Assembly: GCA_023014335.1 (NCBI GenBank)
Contig: JAECYW010000001.1
Location: forward strand, 4,092,001 to 4,156,000
DNA: 64,000 bases
Reading direction: 5' to 3'
Origin: Galerina marginata
Taxonomy: Eukaryota; Basidiomycota; Agaricomycetes; Agaricales; Galerinaceae
In this document: positions 35,975 through 48,712 of the stretch, in pieces
How positions within the stretch are numbered: the first letter of the stretch is position 1
Layout: every line of letters starts with the position of its first letter
Made by a program: the position numbers and the translations under genes
The notes under the pieces: model-generated
Told to the model about the DNA's origin: nothing
The model's input: only the letters and a program-made list of their open reading frames with translations
Databases searched by the model: none

Positions 35975-36542
35975 TTAGACGACTTTACTCGGAACACACG
36001 AAGCACTCTCAACCAGCCAATTCCGAACCAAGCCCTTCAAAGTCGTCCCCACCAAGCTATCGATAATCGGGATGATCTCCGCGGCCGTGTGATGCTCGGT
36101 TGCAAACTCTGCGTTGACGGTATATGTTTGGTCTGGGTTTTCGGTGTTCTTAGAAGCCAGGAACTGGATGGATTGAAGTGTTTTATGTTGTAGTGATGGT
36201 GAGCATGGATGAGGATCGAGAACGAGTGGGAATGGGGGAGCTTACGAAGGTATTACTTCCACCGGTAGCCTGATGGATTGCTTGGTCGATAACTGATGTC
36301 ATACGCATAAATTATTTCAGATTTTCAAAGGTATGTAGGGGCTTACTGGTGTCGAACTCATCCCATGTTAACGGAGTTTCCGGGGCGTTTGGTCGGAAGA
36401 GAAAGGTGCACGTCATGGGCTCGCCGGGGTCGATGATTGAACGCTTCTGGATCAAAGACTCGTTTGGGACAGCTGACGCTGCAGCTGTGGAAGCGCCAAT
36501 GGCGAGCAGAGTAAGAAGAGTTTCTGGGATGTTGAAAAGCAT
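35975..36542 (-). CDS. small secreted protein, 143 aa
   Basis: Three exons, 36542..36347, 36292..36246 and 36163..35975, with GTAAGC donors and CAG acceptors and all phases consistent. Residues 1-24 form a signal peptide (LLTLLAIGASTAAASA). The mature part has KR at about 33, a possible Kex2-type site, two or more cysteines and ends SCVPSKVV. No family was recognised. Size, leader and gene structure suit a secreted effector-like or wall protein; that role is inference. Confidence 0.72.
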
Positions 36543-37663
36543 CTCGATGACGTCCTTCTTCACTAGAGGTTTGACTTGGGGTGGCAAAGATGTGACTCGA
36601 CCAGAATTTACCAGATAGACTAGGTGGAACAGCCATATTTATACCCAACATCTGCGTAGTTAGGCGATAAGGTAGAACGAGAAAAGGGATAGGTGCGTGG
36701 GCTGTCGTGTGCTTAAGGACACTTATATGGTTTGAAGTCCAATATTTCCACCAACAATGTTCACACACGGCGCGCTGATTCAAGTTATAACAACATTTGT
36801 TCCAAGTGCCACTTTTGTGCGCTTGGACTGTAGGTAGCACATAGAATGCAGATAGCAGATTGCTGAAAGATCGTGTACTTCTCGGGTACGCCCAATGGGA
36901 CGGGATGGAATCATTGGAATGGGATGAGATGAGATGAGGGCATCTGGATGCGCCATCAAAAGTGCGTCGATCAGTGCGGCGGACTTTGCCGCCGCAATCT
37001 CGTGACACCTTCCCTTCACGTGAGTACACGCGCATCGTGTCGCGCTCAGTGCAAAGTGCTCGCAACCTCAGTTCTGCGGCCACACGCCTAAGAGTTTAAG
37101 CCTTTATAATAAGTAGGAGTACATTGACCTATAATTATCTACTACTAATTGTCTTTAACCGAGTAATATATATGGATGTTTGCGACTCACAGCTGTATGT
37201 CAGGTTAGGGAAAAGTTCTCGACATGCGCACAAATTCGCATCGTGTTGCATAGTAGCGCTAGCCTGTCCAGTCTAAGTGTCCTTTGCCCAATATTACGTG
37301 ACAACTTTAAAACGCTCCGCTTCAAGTTTGGTTTGGTTTTGTCAAGGATCATGTATTTTGCTTCTCCCTTCAACCGGCTCGACCAACTTGGTGGGTATTA
37401 GTCTCGTGCTAGTAAATGACTAGAAGAAAGAGAGATATCGGGAGAAGAAAAGAATAAGATCCGAGGGCCAAAGAAGGGATGAAGGAAATGGGGATGACAG
37501 GATTGGTCCCTAGTAAACGAAAAGCCAATTATTCTAAAGAAACAAAAAACTCGGGTGTTCGAACGATGTACCAAAGGTCCAAAAGGACAATTCATATTCC
37601 ATATCACAAGCATCGAAACACTACTCTTTACACCTTCATCCCAACTATAACTTACTAATAAAC

Positions 37664-39019
37664 TTATATCTTAACCTCAGGATGATAAATCCCCATATGC
37701 CTCTTCCAATTATCAATCTGCGTCTTCCCCACACAAACCGGACAAACCACATCCCCAAGCCTCAAATGCTGCTTCCACACATGACTCACCACCCCAAACC
37801 TTCCACCCGCATACACCCCCCTGCACCCGTCCCACTCACATATAATATTGTTCTCCTTGTCCGGGTACACGGTGTGTTCGAGCACGAGGTGGGAGCCGAG
37901 GGAGGCTTTGTCCGTTGAGATGGTTTGGTGGCATGGTCCGGGGCGGCCCCCATTTGAGGTGGGGACAAGCCATTTGCAGGGGGTGGTGGTGAGGGCGAGG
38001 ATTTGTTGGAGCGCGGAGGGGGAGGGGTTGATTTTGGGCGGGGGGAGGGTGGGAGCGCGTTCGGCGTGGGTTTTGATAGGGGTGCGGGGGCCGTAGCGGT
38101 AGGAGGAGTAGCGGTAGGTGTCTGAGCGCGGGTGCGGGTTTGCATTTGGATCGGTGGATGGGAGGGAAGGACGACGGGAGGGGGGTGCACGTGTTTGGGC
38201 TTGGGGGGCGATGGAGGTTTGGGGGTTGTGTACTCGTTCGTTGTTTATGGACGGTCTCCTGCTCTGCGTGTATGGGTGGTGATGGTGGTGTCTCGTCGCG
38301 GAAGGGGAAGGAGGGATGTGCGGTCCTCCCTGATCGTTTGTCGAGTAAATGACCTCAGAATTCACGGTGTGCTTGTGGACCGGCTGGGAGTAAGTCGTGT
38401 GTTGATAACTGATAGCTTCCTGCAATTCTTCCATCAGCGGACGAGCGACCGTGTTGGTGTGATGATAATCGGAGGCTCTTCGTCCTCCCTGATAGTTTGA
38501 CGAGTAAATGACCTCTGAATTCAGGTCATGGCTGTGAAGCGGCTGGGAGAAGGCCGTGGGCTGATAACTGATAGCTTCTTGTAGCTCTTCCATGAGCGGA
38601 CGAGCGACTGTGTTGTGGTTATGATAATCATAAGAAGTTCTTCTAGGAGTTTAATGAGTAGGTGCATGTATTCGCGTTCGACGGTTAGCCTACCTCTGCG
38701 AAATGACGCCGTCAACATGATGCCCATTATTTGAGAAGTCCAATTGACGACTATTTGATGTGTATAAGTCGGTGGCACGATTTAGGATGGTGAGTAATTT
38801 AATGCCTGCCTTGAATCCTGGTACCCGTAATTCGACGAAAGCAGGTTCTCCATTTCGTTCGCTGATGGAAAGCCAGAGTAATTGAGCGAATCATACCCAC
38901 AAGAACCACTAAAAAAAACCGTAAACACAAGCAGCACGACGAATGAGACCTGAGAGACGCGCTTACTTGGATGGATAGTAATCCTCGTACTCGACGTCTG
39001 ATTGATAATGAACCACCAT
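37664..39019 (-). CDS. C2H2-like zinc-finger protein, copy A
   Basis: Putative nucleic-acid-binding protein, 395 aa if spliced like copy B: exons 39019..38967, 38908..38810, 38750..38694, 38642..37664. The N-terminal part carries tandem repeats of about 42 residues (RPLMEELQEAISYQ, then PLHxHxLNSEVIYSS). A Pro/Arg/Ser-rich linker follows, then three C-terminal fingers: CKWL...C with H-x5-H, CEWDGC with HVWKQH, and CPVC with RHMGIYH. Intron 2 begins GC instead of GT (38809-38808), whereas copy B has GT, so it either uses a GC-AG intron or is impaired. No known DNA target. Confidence 0.8.
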
Positions 39020-40047
39020 TAGAAAGTCGCAGAGGAGTAGATGTCAACTGGATTGAGCTTCGAAGATGCCACTTTAAATCGCGGACTTGGCCTGTATATG
39101 TACATTCTCGCGCAGAACAATGCGCCAGTCGATATTACCAGGAATGGGAATGGCCCATCTCCATGACCTGCGCGATCGGCGCTGTTTCCATTTCTGGAGA
39201 GGGCCATGATGGTATGGTACATACGAAGTCTCAGTCGTTGTCGCTGTCGTCGGGCCCGTTTGGTACGACTTCCATGCGCCTTTTGACAACGTGTCACTGA
39301 TGGTCCAGTCGGATTCAGACGATGAATAAAGAAATAGCAGTGAAAATGGACACCGACCTTCGACACAGCTTCGACTCCAGCTCGTGTTGTGGGATTCGGA
39401 TATCGATAAAGAACCTTTACGAATCGTTCTGTAACTGATGGGTTCCACAGATCTAGAGGCGGCGGCTTGAGTCAACGCGTGAATGGTCCTGAGGCTTGAA
39501 GGATCGAAGTGGAGTGGTTGCAAAGTGCCACTCTTGGGGCTATGGTCGGTATTTGCAGTTTGAGAGAGCTTGCTATCGAAGAAGGCCCGACAATGTTCGT
39601 CTCGAGAGCAGCTGGAGGGATGCGTGTTCGCGTCGATTCCAATCGCCAGGAACGGTCGCGGCATCTTCAGACGGGCCGCTGAGCTTGTGTAGCGTACAGC
39701 CCCAAGCCAAACATCCCTCCCTGGCAACGCCTCTCATTCGCCGCTGCCAAGGCACTCCGAAGCCGCCAGTCCTTCTTCTCGATCGTTCTTCTCGACCTCC
39801 ATCTATAGCTAATTATGGCCCATTCATGATTTTCATTCACCTTAACCTCCACCTCCAAATGCTTTCAACGACCACTACGCAAAGCGGTCAATATAATCGC
39901 GTCTGGACCGTTGACCCCAGGCTTGGTGGGCTATGCGCATCAACTGACAACCATCACCACTTTTATCTCCGATGAACCTGGAACGAATGTTTTAGGAGAC
40001 CACGGCGGCGGCACCTCTCTCACCACGACCACCAACGCTGGACGCTG
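37664..40047 (-). repeat. left arm of large inverted duplication
   Basis: About 2384 bp matching 47921-51719 in inverted orientation. Homology begins at the stop codon of the zinc-finger gene and ends just past GACCACCAACGCTGGACGCT near 40047. The right arm minus its two transposons (about 1392 bp with target duplications) is about 2407 bp, so the arms are collinear with only small indels. Confidence 0.92.
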
Positions 40048-40195
40048 GGGTCGTTTGACGCTCGCAAGAATACCTTCAACGCCTGGTGCGGCTGTCGGTC
40101 GACGTCTCGGTCTCGCTGTGCATTCTCGTTATCTCCCCGCCTGGTGCTGGAGCAATGAGGTGCTTTTTCCTGTGAGTGATGCCTGTACTTATCCG

Positions 40196-41922
40196 ATGGT
40201 ACCAGGACTAATCATCCCACTTTTTGTGCTGTGTGTGCACAGTTTTCTGAACCTCCTGGTTCTAATCACGCACCGTCGCCTCCCTCGGACTCTCAGTTCA
40301 ACCGCAGACCCTCGTAGGCACACCCACGCTCGTCATCTGGACCAGGGACGACACGGACCCAGCTTCGATGATCTTCGACCTCCGTTTCGTGCAAGGAGAC
40401 GCGGATGTTGGATTGGCGGTGGCGAATGTTGACATGGAGGTGGATGATTTCTTCGGGACTGTTTATGTTACCTTCCCTGCGCAGGGGTGCGTTATGATGC
40501 TCTTTCTCATCACATTTAGAGTGTTCTTATGATTTGCGGGTTTGGCGATGTAGGCAGTATGTTTTGAAAGCAGTTACGGGGTGAGTTCTTCGCTTCGACG
40601 TCCCATTCGTACACGAACTAAGGTGCTTCCGCAACCGAGGAGCCCACGAAACACCGTCGTTGGTACCAGCAACCAGATAACCGCGGTCGGCCTGAATCCT
40701 CCTTTAAGCTCAAGTCCTGCTTCAGCCTCAGCATCACCTTCGTCTTCATCACCCACATCAGTAACGAGTTTTACGCCTACCACCACACCGTCAGTACCCC
40801 TCTCTAGCTCGAAGTCGATTTGCTGAACCGCCTTTCTTAGATCCTCGAATCCACCTTCAACTTCCAATACCGCATCGCCAATACCAACAACACCAACATC
40901 ATCATCATTATCATCATCATCATCATCAGGAGCAGCCACACCATCGGCTTCATCCTCGTATGCATTTTTTCTTAATCACATCACCTATCCCGTCCACTGA
41001 CCCGACGCCTTACACCCCACCAGCACATCCAACTTACCTCCAAACGCTTCTACCAGCCCAAACCCAAAGTAAGCTCCCTCCCTAATTATAATCCCAACCC
41101 AAAACCGCGCATATATCTGACCCACCCCCTTCCATCCACATCCTCCTCCTTAGCACACCACAAAGCCCGCAAAACCTCTCCAATCCCACCCGCCACCCCA
41201 ACATAGGCGCGATAATAGGCGGCGTCCTCGGCGGAACCATCATCCTCGCCTTCCTAGTCCTCCTATTCGTCCTCCTCGGCCGGCGCCGCGACGCGCTCAA
41301 TAGGAGGCTGACCTTCCATAGAGACATGATGGTACAGCCGAGGCTTAGGATCTTGTCGTTGGCTTCTCGGCCGAGAACGCTTTCGGATCCTGAGTCAGGG
41401 GTGGAGGGATCGCAGACACCTACTACCACAACCACTGCGGCAGGCCACGAACACGAACACGAAGGCGGATCGAACCACCTAGACGCCGAGCACGGCCTCC
41501 TCCCCCGGCCTCTCGGATCAGGCCACATCGTGCCCTCTCCCAAAGGTCCTCGCCCGTCCCTCAAACGCGCGGCAGCGCGAGCAGTCTCTGCCCCTGCCAC
41601 GCCCATACCCATACCCATACCACATAGTGCAAAAACGGTCATAACTCCCCCACCCGCGCCGCTGCGCACGCGCCGGCAGAAGCAGTTAGCGGACCGGATC
41701 AGGATGTTGAGTGGGCAGATCGAGGATGTGCAGACTGGGGTGAACGGGATCGGGATTGAAAGCGGGAGTAGGAATAAAGAGAGAACGGACGAGGAGAGAG
41801 CGCGGGTGTTGGAGGAGATGCAGCGGGAGATGGTGTGGTTGCGCGATCATGAGGAGAGCGCGTGGGCGATGGGGTTGACGGATGTGCTCCCGCCTGGGCA
41901 TGCGCGGTATATGACCCCTTGA
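40196..41922 (+). CDS. Ser/Thr-rich type I membrane protein with Kre9-like N-domain
   Basis: Multi-exon gene. A leader MVPGLIIPLFVLCVH (40196-40241) joins at 40298 to QPQTLVGTPTLVIWTRDDTDP and LRFVQGDADVGLAVANVD, like the extracellular beta-sandwich of basidiomycete surface proteins. A small exon (about 40553-40578) reads QYVLKAVTG. A Ser/Thr/Pro stalk follows (40640-40960, with two short introns near 40962-41022 and 41068-41151). The TM segment IGAIIGGVLGGTIILAFLVLLFVLL precedes RRR and a cytosolic tail of about 210 aa that ends in a charged helix (DEERARVLEEMQREMVWL) and GHARYMTP. One join near 40810-40850 is unresolved (in frame only with a 27-nt intron). Probably a wall-stress or surface sensor-like protein; inference. 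Confidence 0.65.
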
Positions 41923-42479
41923 GCTTGAGCGTGAGCGTGGTGGGGGTGATGTGGGGATGAAGATGGGTGCTGGATTGTTTGGGTCAAACGCTTTACTGAG
42001 ATTGATGCCCGTACCATTTCTAGATCCCTTCGTGCTAGTAATGCCAATTCTTTTGCGATGTCGTCATGCTGCTGACTGCTCAGACTGCGACTTGACTCGC
42101 CAAATCGTTGAATGAACTTGAAACGACGTTTCAGTGATTTGCTACCGACCTGACCAACTTGCGCGAACTGATAAAATTAAAGATCAGGCTTACGAAGGGA
42201 ACGCAGATGGGATGGCGACCACGACTCACCAGGTGATGGTTCGCTTTGGACCAGGTAACGTATTAGCAGTGATTTATTTCTGTACTTTCGGAGGGTGACG
42301 AAAGCTATTTCGTCGTACAGGAATTTGTCAGGTCGTCAGTCGACCAACTGGTAACAGATGCCAACGACACTGAAAACCAACGGTGGAGTCAATTAATCAC
42401 TTTTATATCATCCATTGACAGCCAGGTCTAGAGTATAACACAAAGAACTTGGTTCAAAGATAAGGGTGGACTGCGCCTA

Positions 42480-45400
42480 TCAGATCAAGCCACCGAGAAA
42501 GTTGCCAACATTGTTTACGAGCCCCTCCGCACCGTCACGGATGTTACCGCCCAATTCCTCCGCTTTTTTACTAATATCAGTCGCCACCGTCTGCAAACTA
42601 CTTTGAGCATTGTTAGCCAGCTCCTTTACACCGTCGCCGATCCTCTCCGCCTGGCCTCCTACGTCGGTTGCCACTTTTATTGCCCCGTTACCAATGTTAG
42701 CCAGGCCCACATTAGCACCATCATAAACACGATTCGCGGCCGTTTCGACATTATCAGCCGCGCCTTCGATACCATTCTTGACATCATTGGCCGTTTTCAC
42801 GGCTTCGTTCCCGACTTTTTCAAGACCTCCCTCAACCTTGTCGACTACCTTCTCGCCCTCGTGGACAACAGTTTTGACGCCTTCCACGACATCGTCTACG
42901 ACTCCTATAACCGCATCTATGGCGTCCAAGAGTCCTTCCAACGTTTTGTCTGCAACTTTGAGCCCGAATCCCAACACGTCGGCTACTACATCACCGACAT
43001 CGCCTCCCAGTGTACCTGGGTTCTTAGGTATGTCACGGACGTTTTTGCCTTGGTGAACGGCCTCCTGGTAATAGAATAATTTACGTTAGAAGGTGGAAAT
43101 AATTGAGACAATGCGAAACAAACCAGTGTCAAAACGCTCAAAAGGTTCGCTCTTTGGTTGTCTCCCAAATCGTTCAAATAAGTGGCCAACTTTTGGAACA
43201 TGGCCGCCTGAATAGCCGAACCTTCCTTCGGGAAATAAGGATGGTGAAAGGATTCTAAAATCTTTAACAAACTCTCGTTAATGCCTCGGAAGTTCTAGAA
43301 TTTCTGGGAACGTACTTCGTTGATGGTAGAGTCCGCATCAGTTTCGTTGGTCCATGCCTGGGATCCAGGGGAAGATATTAGATATCAAATGCTAAATAAT
43401 AAGGTACGTTACTTACCGCAGTAATTTTCTTTACGCAATCCTCAACCACAACCTCTGCAACTCTAGCTGCCGGAAGATGCAGAGAGTTTTTGAAATGATC
43501 CTAAATAAAGTGAAGGTTCATTGGCTCGATATTCGACGACGCATTGGGTGAAACATACCTTCGCAAGCCAAGTGTGCGTCGGATCAGAACAGGTGGCTTT
43601 TGTGAAAACCGCGGTCTGTTCTTCGTTATAAAGAAGGTCCTCATGACCCTTAGCGACAGCACCTGCCAGACAATCCACCACCGGCTGGAGGCAAAGTCAG
43701 TACAGGATACTGATGGATTGACATTTCTTGAGACTCACGGTAACTATGCCTGCGATGATCGTCCACAGAGCTAAGCAGCCAAATGATAGGTCAGAGAATT
43801 GACACGCGTAAAACCGCTGAGCACAAACCCTTGCTGATTATTTCGTTGACTTGGTCTACCCACTCCGTAAGACCAATCTTTTCCAGGAATTCGATAATTG
43901 CCCGCACGATGTCGTCTCTGATCTCGATAATTTTCCATATTATGCTGGCTGCGGGATTTGAAGATTCGTCTGGAATATTATCAGTTACTCCGGATTCTCG
44001 GAAGTCAGCTCTTGCTTTGACGCGGCGCTTTTCCATTTCCTCCTTTTGTGCGGCTGTCATGACCTGCGATTCTCCCAGTTTTTCGAGCCCAGTTTTAGGT
44101 AGACGGTTGCGCTCTTCACCCAACTTCTTGGCATCGGCAATTTCATTCATGTGACCTTTTAACTTGGAATTGTCCTTTGAAAGGCGTTGAAGTAATTTGT
44201 TTAATCCGGTCATAGAGGTCTGGTCCGCCGACTGCGAGAATTACATGAGTTGTTTTGTCACGGTCAACTTGATTAAAGAAAGGTTATACCCTCCGAATCT
44301 TCTCAACATCTCCACTGTTACGTGAGCAAAGGTGGCTGTAGAGAAACTGCGATCAGCGGCAATTATTACGGACGATAAAGCGGGAAAACTTGCTCATCTA
44401 CAGTACCGAACACTGAAACATAGAAGTCTTCGGTACCAAAGGTCCCAGTAACTAGAGGAGGAACTAGTTCACCAGAACGAGTTGGAATGTAGGCTGTTTA
44501 ACAAAGGTAAGATATCACTTCCAATCGTCCAAAAAATGCGTACTTTCAGCCCCGGCGAAGCAGAACACATTAGCCTCAGGCTTGCTCAATTTTCTAATGA
44601 CGAGTTCGCACCAGTTGGCTATTATAGATCAATAAGCTCATCGACAAGCGATGTCGGAAAGGAAAAGACGTAAACCCACTATGAGCGAGGAAGTCTTCGA
44701 GAGTGTGTAATGCAGAACCAAGGAGCCGGAGCGCCTCGTAATAATCGTCACAATCCTGTCGCTTGGAACTTCTTCCTTTCGCAATGCACAATTTTAAAGT
44801 TTGTCGGATATAATTCGCTGAAGTGTTGTATCCTTGGTTTTCGTGTGCAATGTAGTTCTGGGTCAAAGCTTTCAAGATTAGATACAGAGAGTCGAGGAGA
44901 TAATATTCACCTTCATCCCAGTTACTGGATCAATCGCACACTCGTCCGGGAACACCTCCCCTCTAAGGCGGGGATGATGCTTCTGAGCGTCGGGGACATA
45001 TCCTCTGTACCAATTTGTCATTAAATCTCTCTGTACGACTTTAAAACGCTGCAGACATTGGGTTATCTATGTGCTCCTACGGCCAACGTGGATTCGATCA
45101 AGAAATTGTCCCAGATGACGGTACAAAATGACAAACCGCATGCGAGTAGACACCCAGTTTGTTAAGCGTCACCTTGAATTCCCCGGTAGCATAGCCGAAT
45201 GTCTATTGATGCGTTGGAACAGTTTTTAATACGCGGTGGGTATGGAGGCTGACCATGAATGAAAGGACTTGAATAACGAGTAAGATGGCTTCCTTTGCCA
45301 TTGCTTCACTGCCGTCCCCAAACATGGTGAGACCCATAACATCCATTGCCTGCGAGTAGTCCCTCAACCAATTACCCTGTAACCAGACATTAGACGGACG

Positions 45401-45783
45401 TTAACCGAGCTAGAACAGTCACTTACAAAATAAATCGCATTGACCTCACGCTTCGTGAATGCGACACCGGCTATTTTGAGAAGAGTTTGGCCTAAATCTA
45501 AGCAGGGATTGAGTACGGAATACCCTCCCGAATCATAAAACTAACCCCCGTGAAGGAAAGCGTGACCTATAGGAAGTAAATCGGTGTGAGCACATTTCCT
45601 GATAAATCGTCGAATGTAACCTTTGAGTTCTGCCCCTGGAAACAACGTCAATTAGTGCTTAAGACTGCAGAAATTTGCATGACAACGTTACTTACCGACT
45701 TGTCCCGCACCGAAGCAAAGTCCAAGTTGCGGAAGAAGGGCGATAGTAGTCAGGCATAGAAGCCATTTAGTAGAGGTGTGCAT
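42480..45783 (-). CDS. Het-C-like protein (heterokaryon incompatibility family)
   Basis: Many-exon gene, roughly 700 aa. Exon 1 (45783..45696) gives a signal peptide (WLLCLTTIALLPQLGLCFGAG). Later exons read GHAFLHGG, FGNWLRDYSQAMDV (about 45310), FGYATGEFKVT (about 45200), DPVTGMKNYIAHENQGY, YEALRLLGSALHTLEDFLAHSGF (about 44700), PLVTGTFGTEDF (about 44440), a helical charged block at 44213-43860, CSDPTHTWLAK (about 43580) and FHHPYFP (about 43230). These are the successive landmarks of the Neurospora het-c/Het-C family, a secretory-pathway protein implicated in heterokaryon incompatibility. The last exon (42480 to about 43040) encodes amphipathic 11-residue-like repeats (VVDKVEGGLEKVGNEAVKTA) ending NFLGGLI. 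Exons were read by eye, so inner borders are approximate. Confidence 0.85.
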
Positions 45784-47920
45784 CTTGTTGCGATAGTTTG
45801 GAAAGATACGAATGCTATTCGAATGTTTTGTCGTTTGGGATAATGTTTAGAAGCTTTTATACTTTATATCAGCCTCAGGGCCACATTCTATAAGCCATGA
45901 AAATACATATTGTCGAAAATCCGCCTGCTGAACTGCTGACGGCTAGCTTACGTTGCTGAACATCTACCACTGCATTCCGGAGTAAATTCTCCCAAACAAA
46001 TTGTCGCAGTGAAAGAATTTCAATTGAATTTACAACATTTCAAAAAGACACGGGCGGCTAGGAACAGGCAAGCTGTCAGAAAAAAAGGCGCTCCCTTTCC
46101 ACTGAGGCTTGACCAGAAATGAAAAGGCAACCAAACGGTGACTTCCAGTGAAGTCTTCAACCCGAAATGTATTTTAAAGATCGTCTAAGTGCCTTGTCAG
46201 TAACCACCACCCAACGATTGACAAAATGTTGCGTCGGTGTATAAATTCGATGTGCCCTCTTCTAATTTGATGTATACGACCCTGTGGCGTCGGTGGATAA
46301 TATCCTACGGCCCACCGAAATGGTGAGCTCCATGAATTGGCTACAGTACAACCTTTCTGAAGGACAAGATCTGAAATGTTAAACAATTCCTATTCCTTTG
46401 GAGGCCTACAAAAACGCCTGACTGGGGGACTTTGCCCCATTAGTACTTGTTACTTTCGAACGCAGTCAAAAATAGAAGTCGGCATATCTGTTTTCCGCGA
46501 CAGGGCAGTGATACGATTAGTCGGTTATATGGGCCTACGTCGACAGCTGACGCCGACGAGGTGATGCTATGAATCTGTTCGTTCTGTAAAATGAATTTAC
46601 GGTGTAGTAATCGTGAGATCTCGCTCAGTGCTTCAAACGTGTTATGCATTTCTCGCGAAATTGACTTCCACCCCAAGACAAAAAAAGCCACAATTTAGGA
46701 CGACGTACGCAATAAGTTGTTGGATTCGTACATACGAGGAGTACTGAGGAGAGTTGCACAGGTAGACGACTTGCGATAGCGGTCATTGGGTCATTTCGTG
46801 CGTGCGACGATCCCAACTTGAAGGCCTAAGGATGATCGCATCTGAGTTGGGCATTCTAAAAGTCCGAGCATGACAAGAAGAGCACAAGATAACGACATGT
46901 CAGGGCCTCTGCGGCTGCGCTCCCAGGCGGGTATAATACCGTACCTGTCCTACAGGGAAGACTGTAAGTAATCCCGGCAGGTTGCAACTGCGTCCCCCAC
47001 CCGTCATCGCATTGAGTGTACCTTATCAACTGGATCGCTTGATACAGACATTTGCATCTTCGATAGGTACATGTCTCTACCCCTTCATGAGTACAAATTA
47101 CTAGTTCGCTGCATTGGACAGTATCGTGCAGGAGTGTTGACCACTGACCTTGTTCTCGTTGAAGGGTAGGGCGAGACCGTTGTGAGACAGCAATTATTGT
47201 GATCATGCAGGCCTGGACGAGGAACGGAAGGAGGCGTTGATGGAGGCAATGAAATGGGATATCGGTGAGAGTGAGAATGGACTTTGTCGAAGCTCATGAA
47301 TACATGTACTTCGCATCGTCATCCCTCCTCAGCGACGGTGTGGATAAAGGAGGGATAATGGAATCGATTTCAATTTCGGTTGTAATGGGACAAGACGCAC
47401 CATTTGAGTTACGTTAAGTGACAAGAAGTAATTTCGCTAGACGATGTCTTCAGACTGTTTCTAACCGAGGTTCCTTCCTTCTAGCCTCGTGCATGGTGGG
47501 CTGGTAAAGTACTTTCGAAGGTGGGAAACCTTGAACGCATCAAGTTGTGCATCGTGTCGAGAGAGTTGCAAAGCCCCGCCTTGCTTGTCAAAGAAATTAG
47601 ATAAGATCGCGCTCTATAATGGGGACGTCCTCGCTTCTCGAATGCGTACAAAACAGTCCCTGCGGAGGCAAAGTTGAGGTGAAGCTGATCGATAAGTCTG
47701 AGATTGCATTTACAAAGTCCCAGAGCATAGACAAGCAGAAAAAAGCGATAGAAACATAAGTCTGAACCTCTTTGGCCAGTAGTCCTACGTACACGCCAGA
47801 CTGTGAGTGCAGTTGGGTTCGTGAAGTGGAAGAAGGGAACATTCGCCAATGGATAAGAAGAGAGAAATTCAGCACGCAAACTCACGTGACGCAACAATTC
47901 TTTCCGTCGCACCTCAGAGC
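45784..47920. other. het-C upstream region and gene-free spacer
   Basis: No gene supported. Contains the promoter of the Het-C-like gene on its left side. A minus-strand frame at 47481-48086 straddles the arm boundary and is not conserved in the other arm, so it is probably not coding. Confidence 0.4.
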
Positions 47921-48712
47921 GTCCAGCGTTGGTGGTCGTGGTGAGAGATGTGCCGCCGTCATCGCCTCCTAAATTTTTTGGTCCAGGTTCATAGGAGATA
48001 AAAGTGGTGATGGTTGTCAGTTGATGCGCATAGCCCAGCGAGCCTGGGGTCGACGGTCCAGACGCGATTACATATGTTGAGCGCAAGTTGAGCGTTTTGC
48101 ATGGTGGTGAAGAATATTTGAAGGTGGAGGTGGAGGTGAATGAAAATCATGGATCGGCCATAATTAGATGGAGGTCGAGAAGAACGATCGTGAAGAAGGA
48201 CCGGCGGCTTCGGAGTGCCTTGGCAGCGAATGAGAGGCGTTGCCAGGGAGGGATGTTTGGCTTGGGGCTGTGCGCTACACAAGCTCAGCGGCCCGTCGGG
48301 AGATGACGCGACCGTTCCTGGAGATTGGAATCGACGCGAACATGCATCCCTCCAGCTACTCTCGAGACGAACATTGTCGGGCTGTAGCCCGCTTCAAGTT
48401 AGATAGCAAGCTATCCGGCTCTCTCCAGCTGCGACTGCAATTACAGCCTCAAAGTGGCACTTCACAACCACTCCACGGTCTCCACCTCGATTCTTTCAAG
48501 CCTCAAATCCATTCACGCGTTGTTGCTGACCATCTGTGGAACCTTTCAGTTACAGAACATTTCGTAAAGGTTCTTTATACGAGTTCAACACCACGAGCTG
48601 GAGCCGGAGCTGTGTCGATGGTCGGTGTCTATTTTCATTGCTACCTCTGAATCTTTATTCATCCGCCGACTCGACCATCAGTGGCACGTTGTCAAAAGGC
48701 GCATGGAAGTCG

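Larger units (their letters stand above)
40048..47920. other. unique spacer between inverted arms (7873 bp)
   Basis: Single-copy sequence enclosed by the arms, containing the Ser/Thr-rich TM protein gene and the Het-C-like gene in convergent orientation. Recombination between the arms would invert it as a unit. Confidence 0.85.

Noticed and set aside
39074..39727. Minus-strand frame upstream of zinc-finger copy A (and 48240-48650 in copy B)
   Set aside because: Begins alike in both arms but frames diverge through indels, so it is not conserved as protein; more likely 5' untranslated/promoter sequence.
41082..41669. Long minus-strand frame opposite the surface-protein gene
   Set aside because: Antisense to the clearly coding TM and cytosolic exons; its composition mirrors the real frame.
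42603..43079. Plus-strand frame of 158 codons
   Set aside because: Antisense shadow of the Het-C-like last exon.
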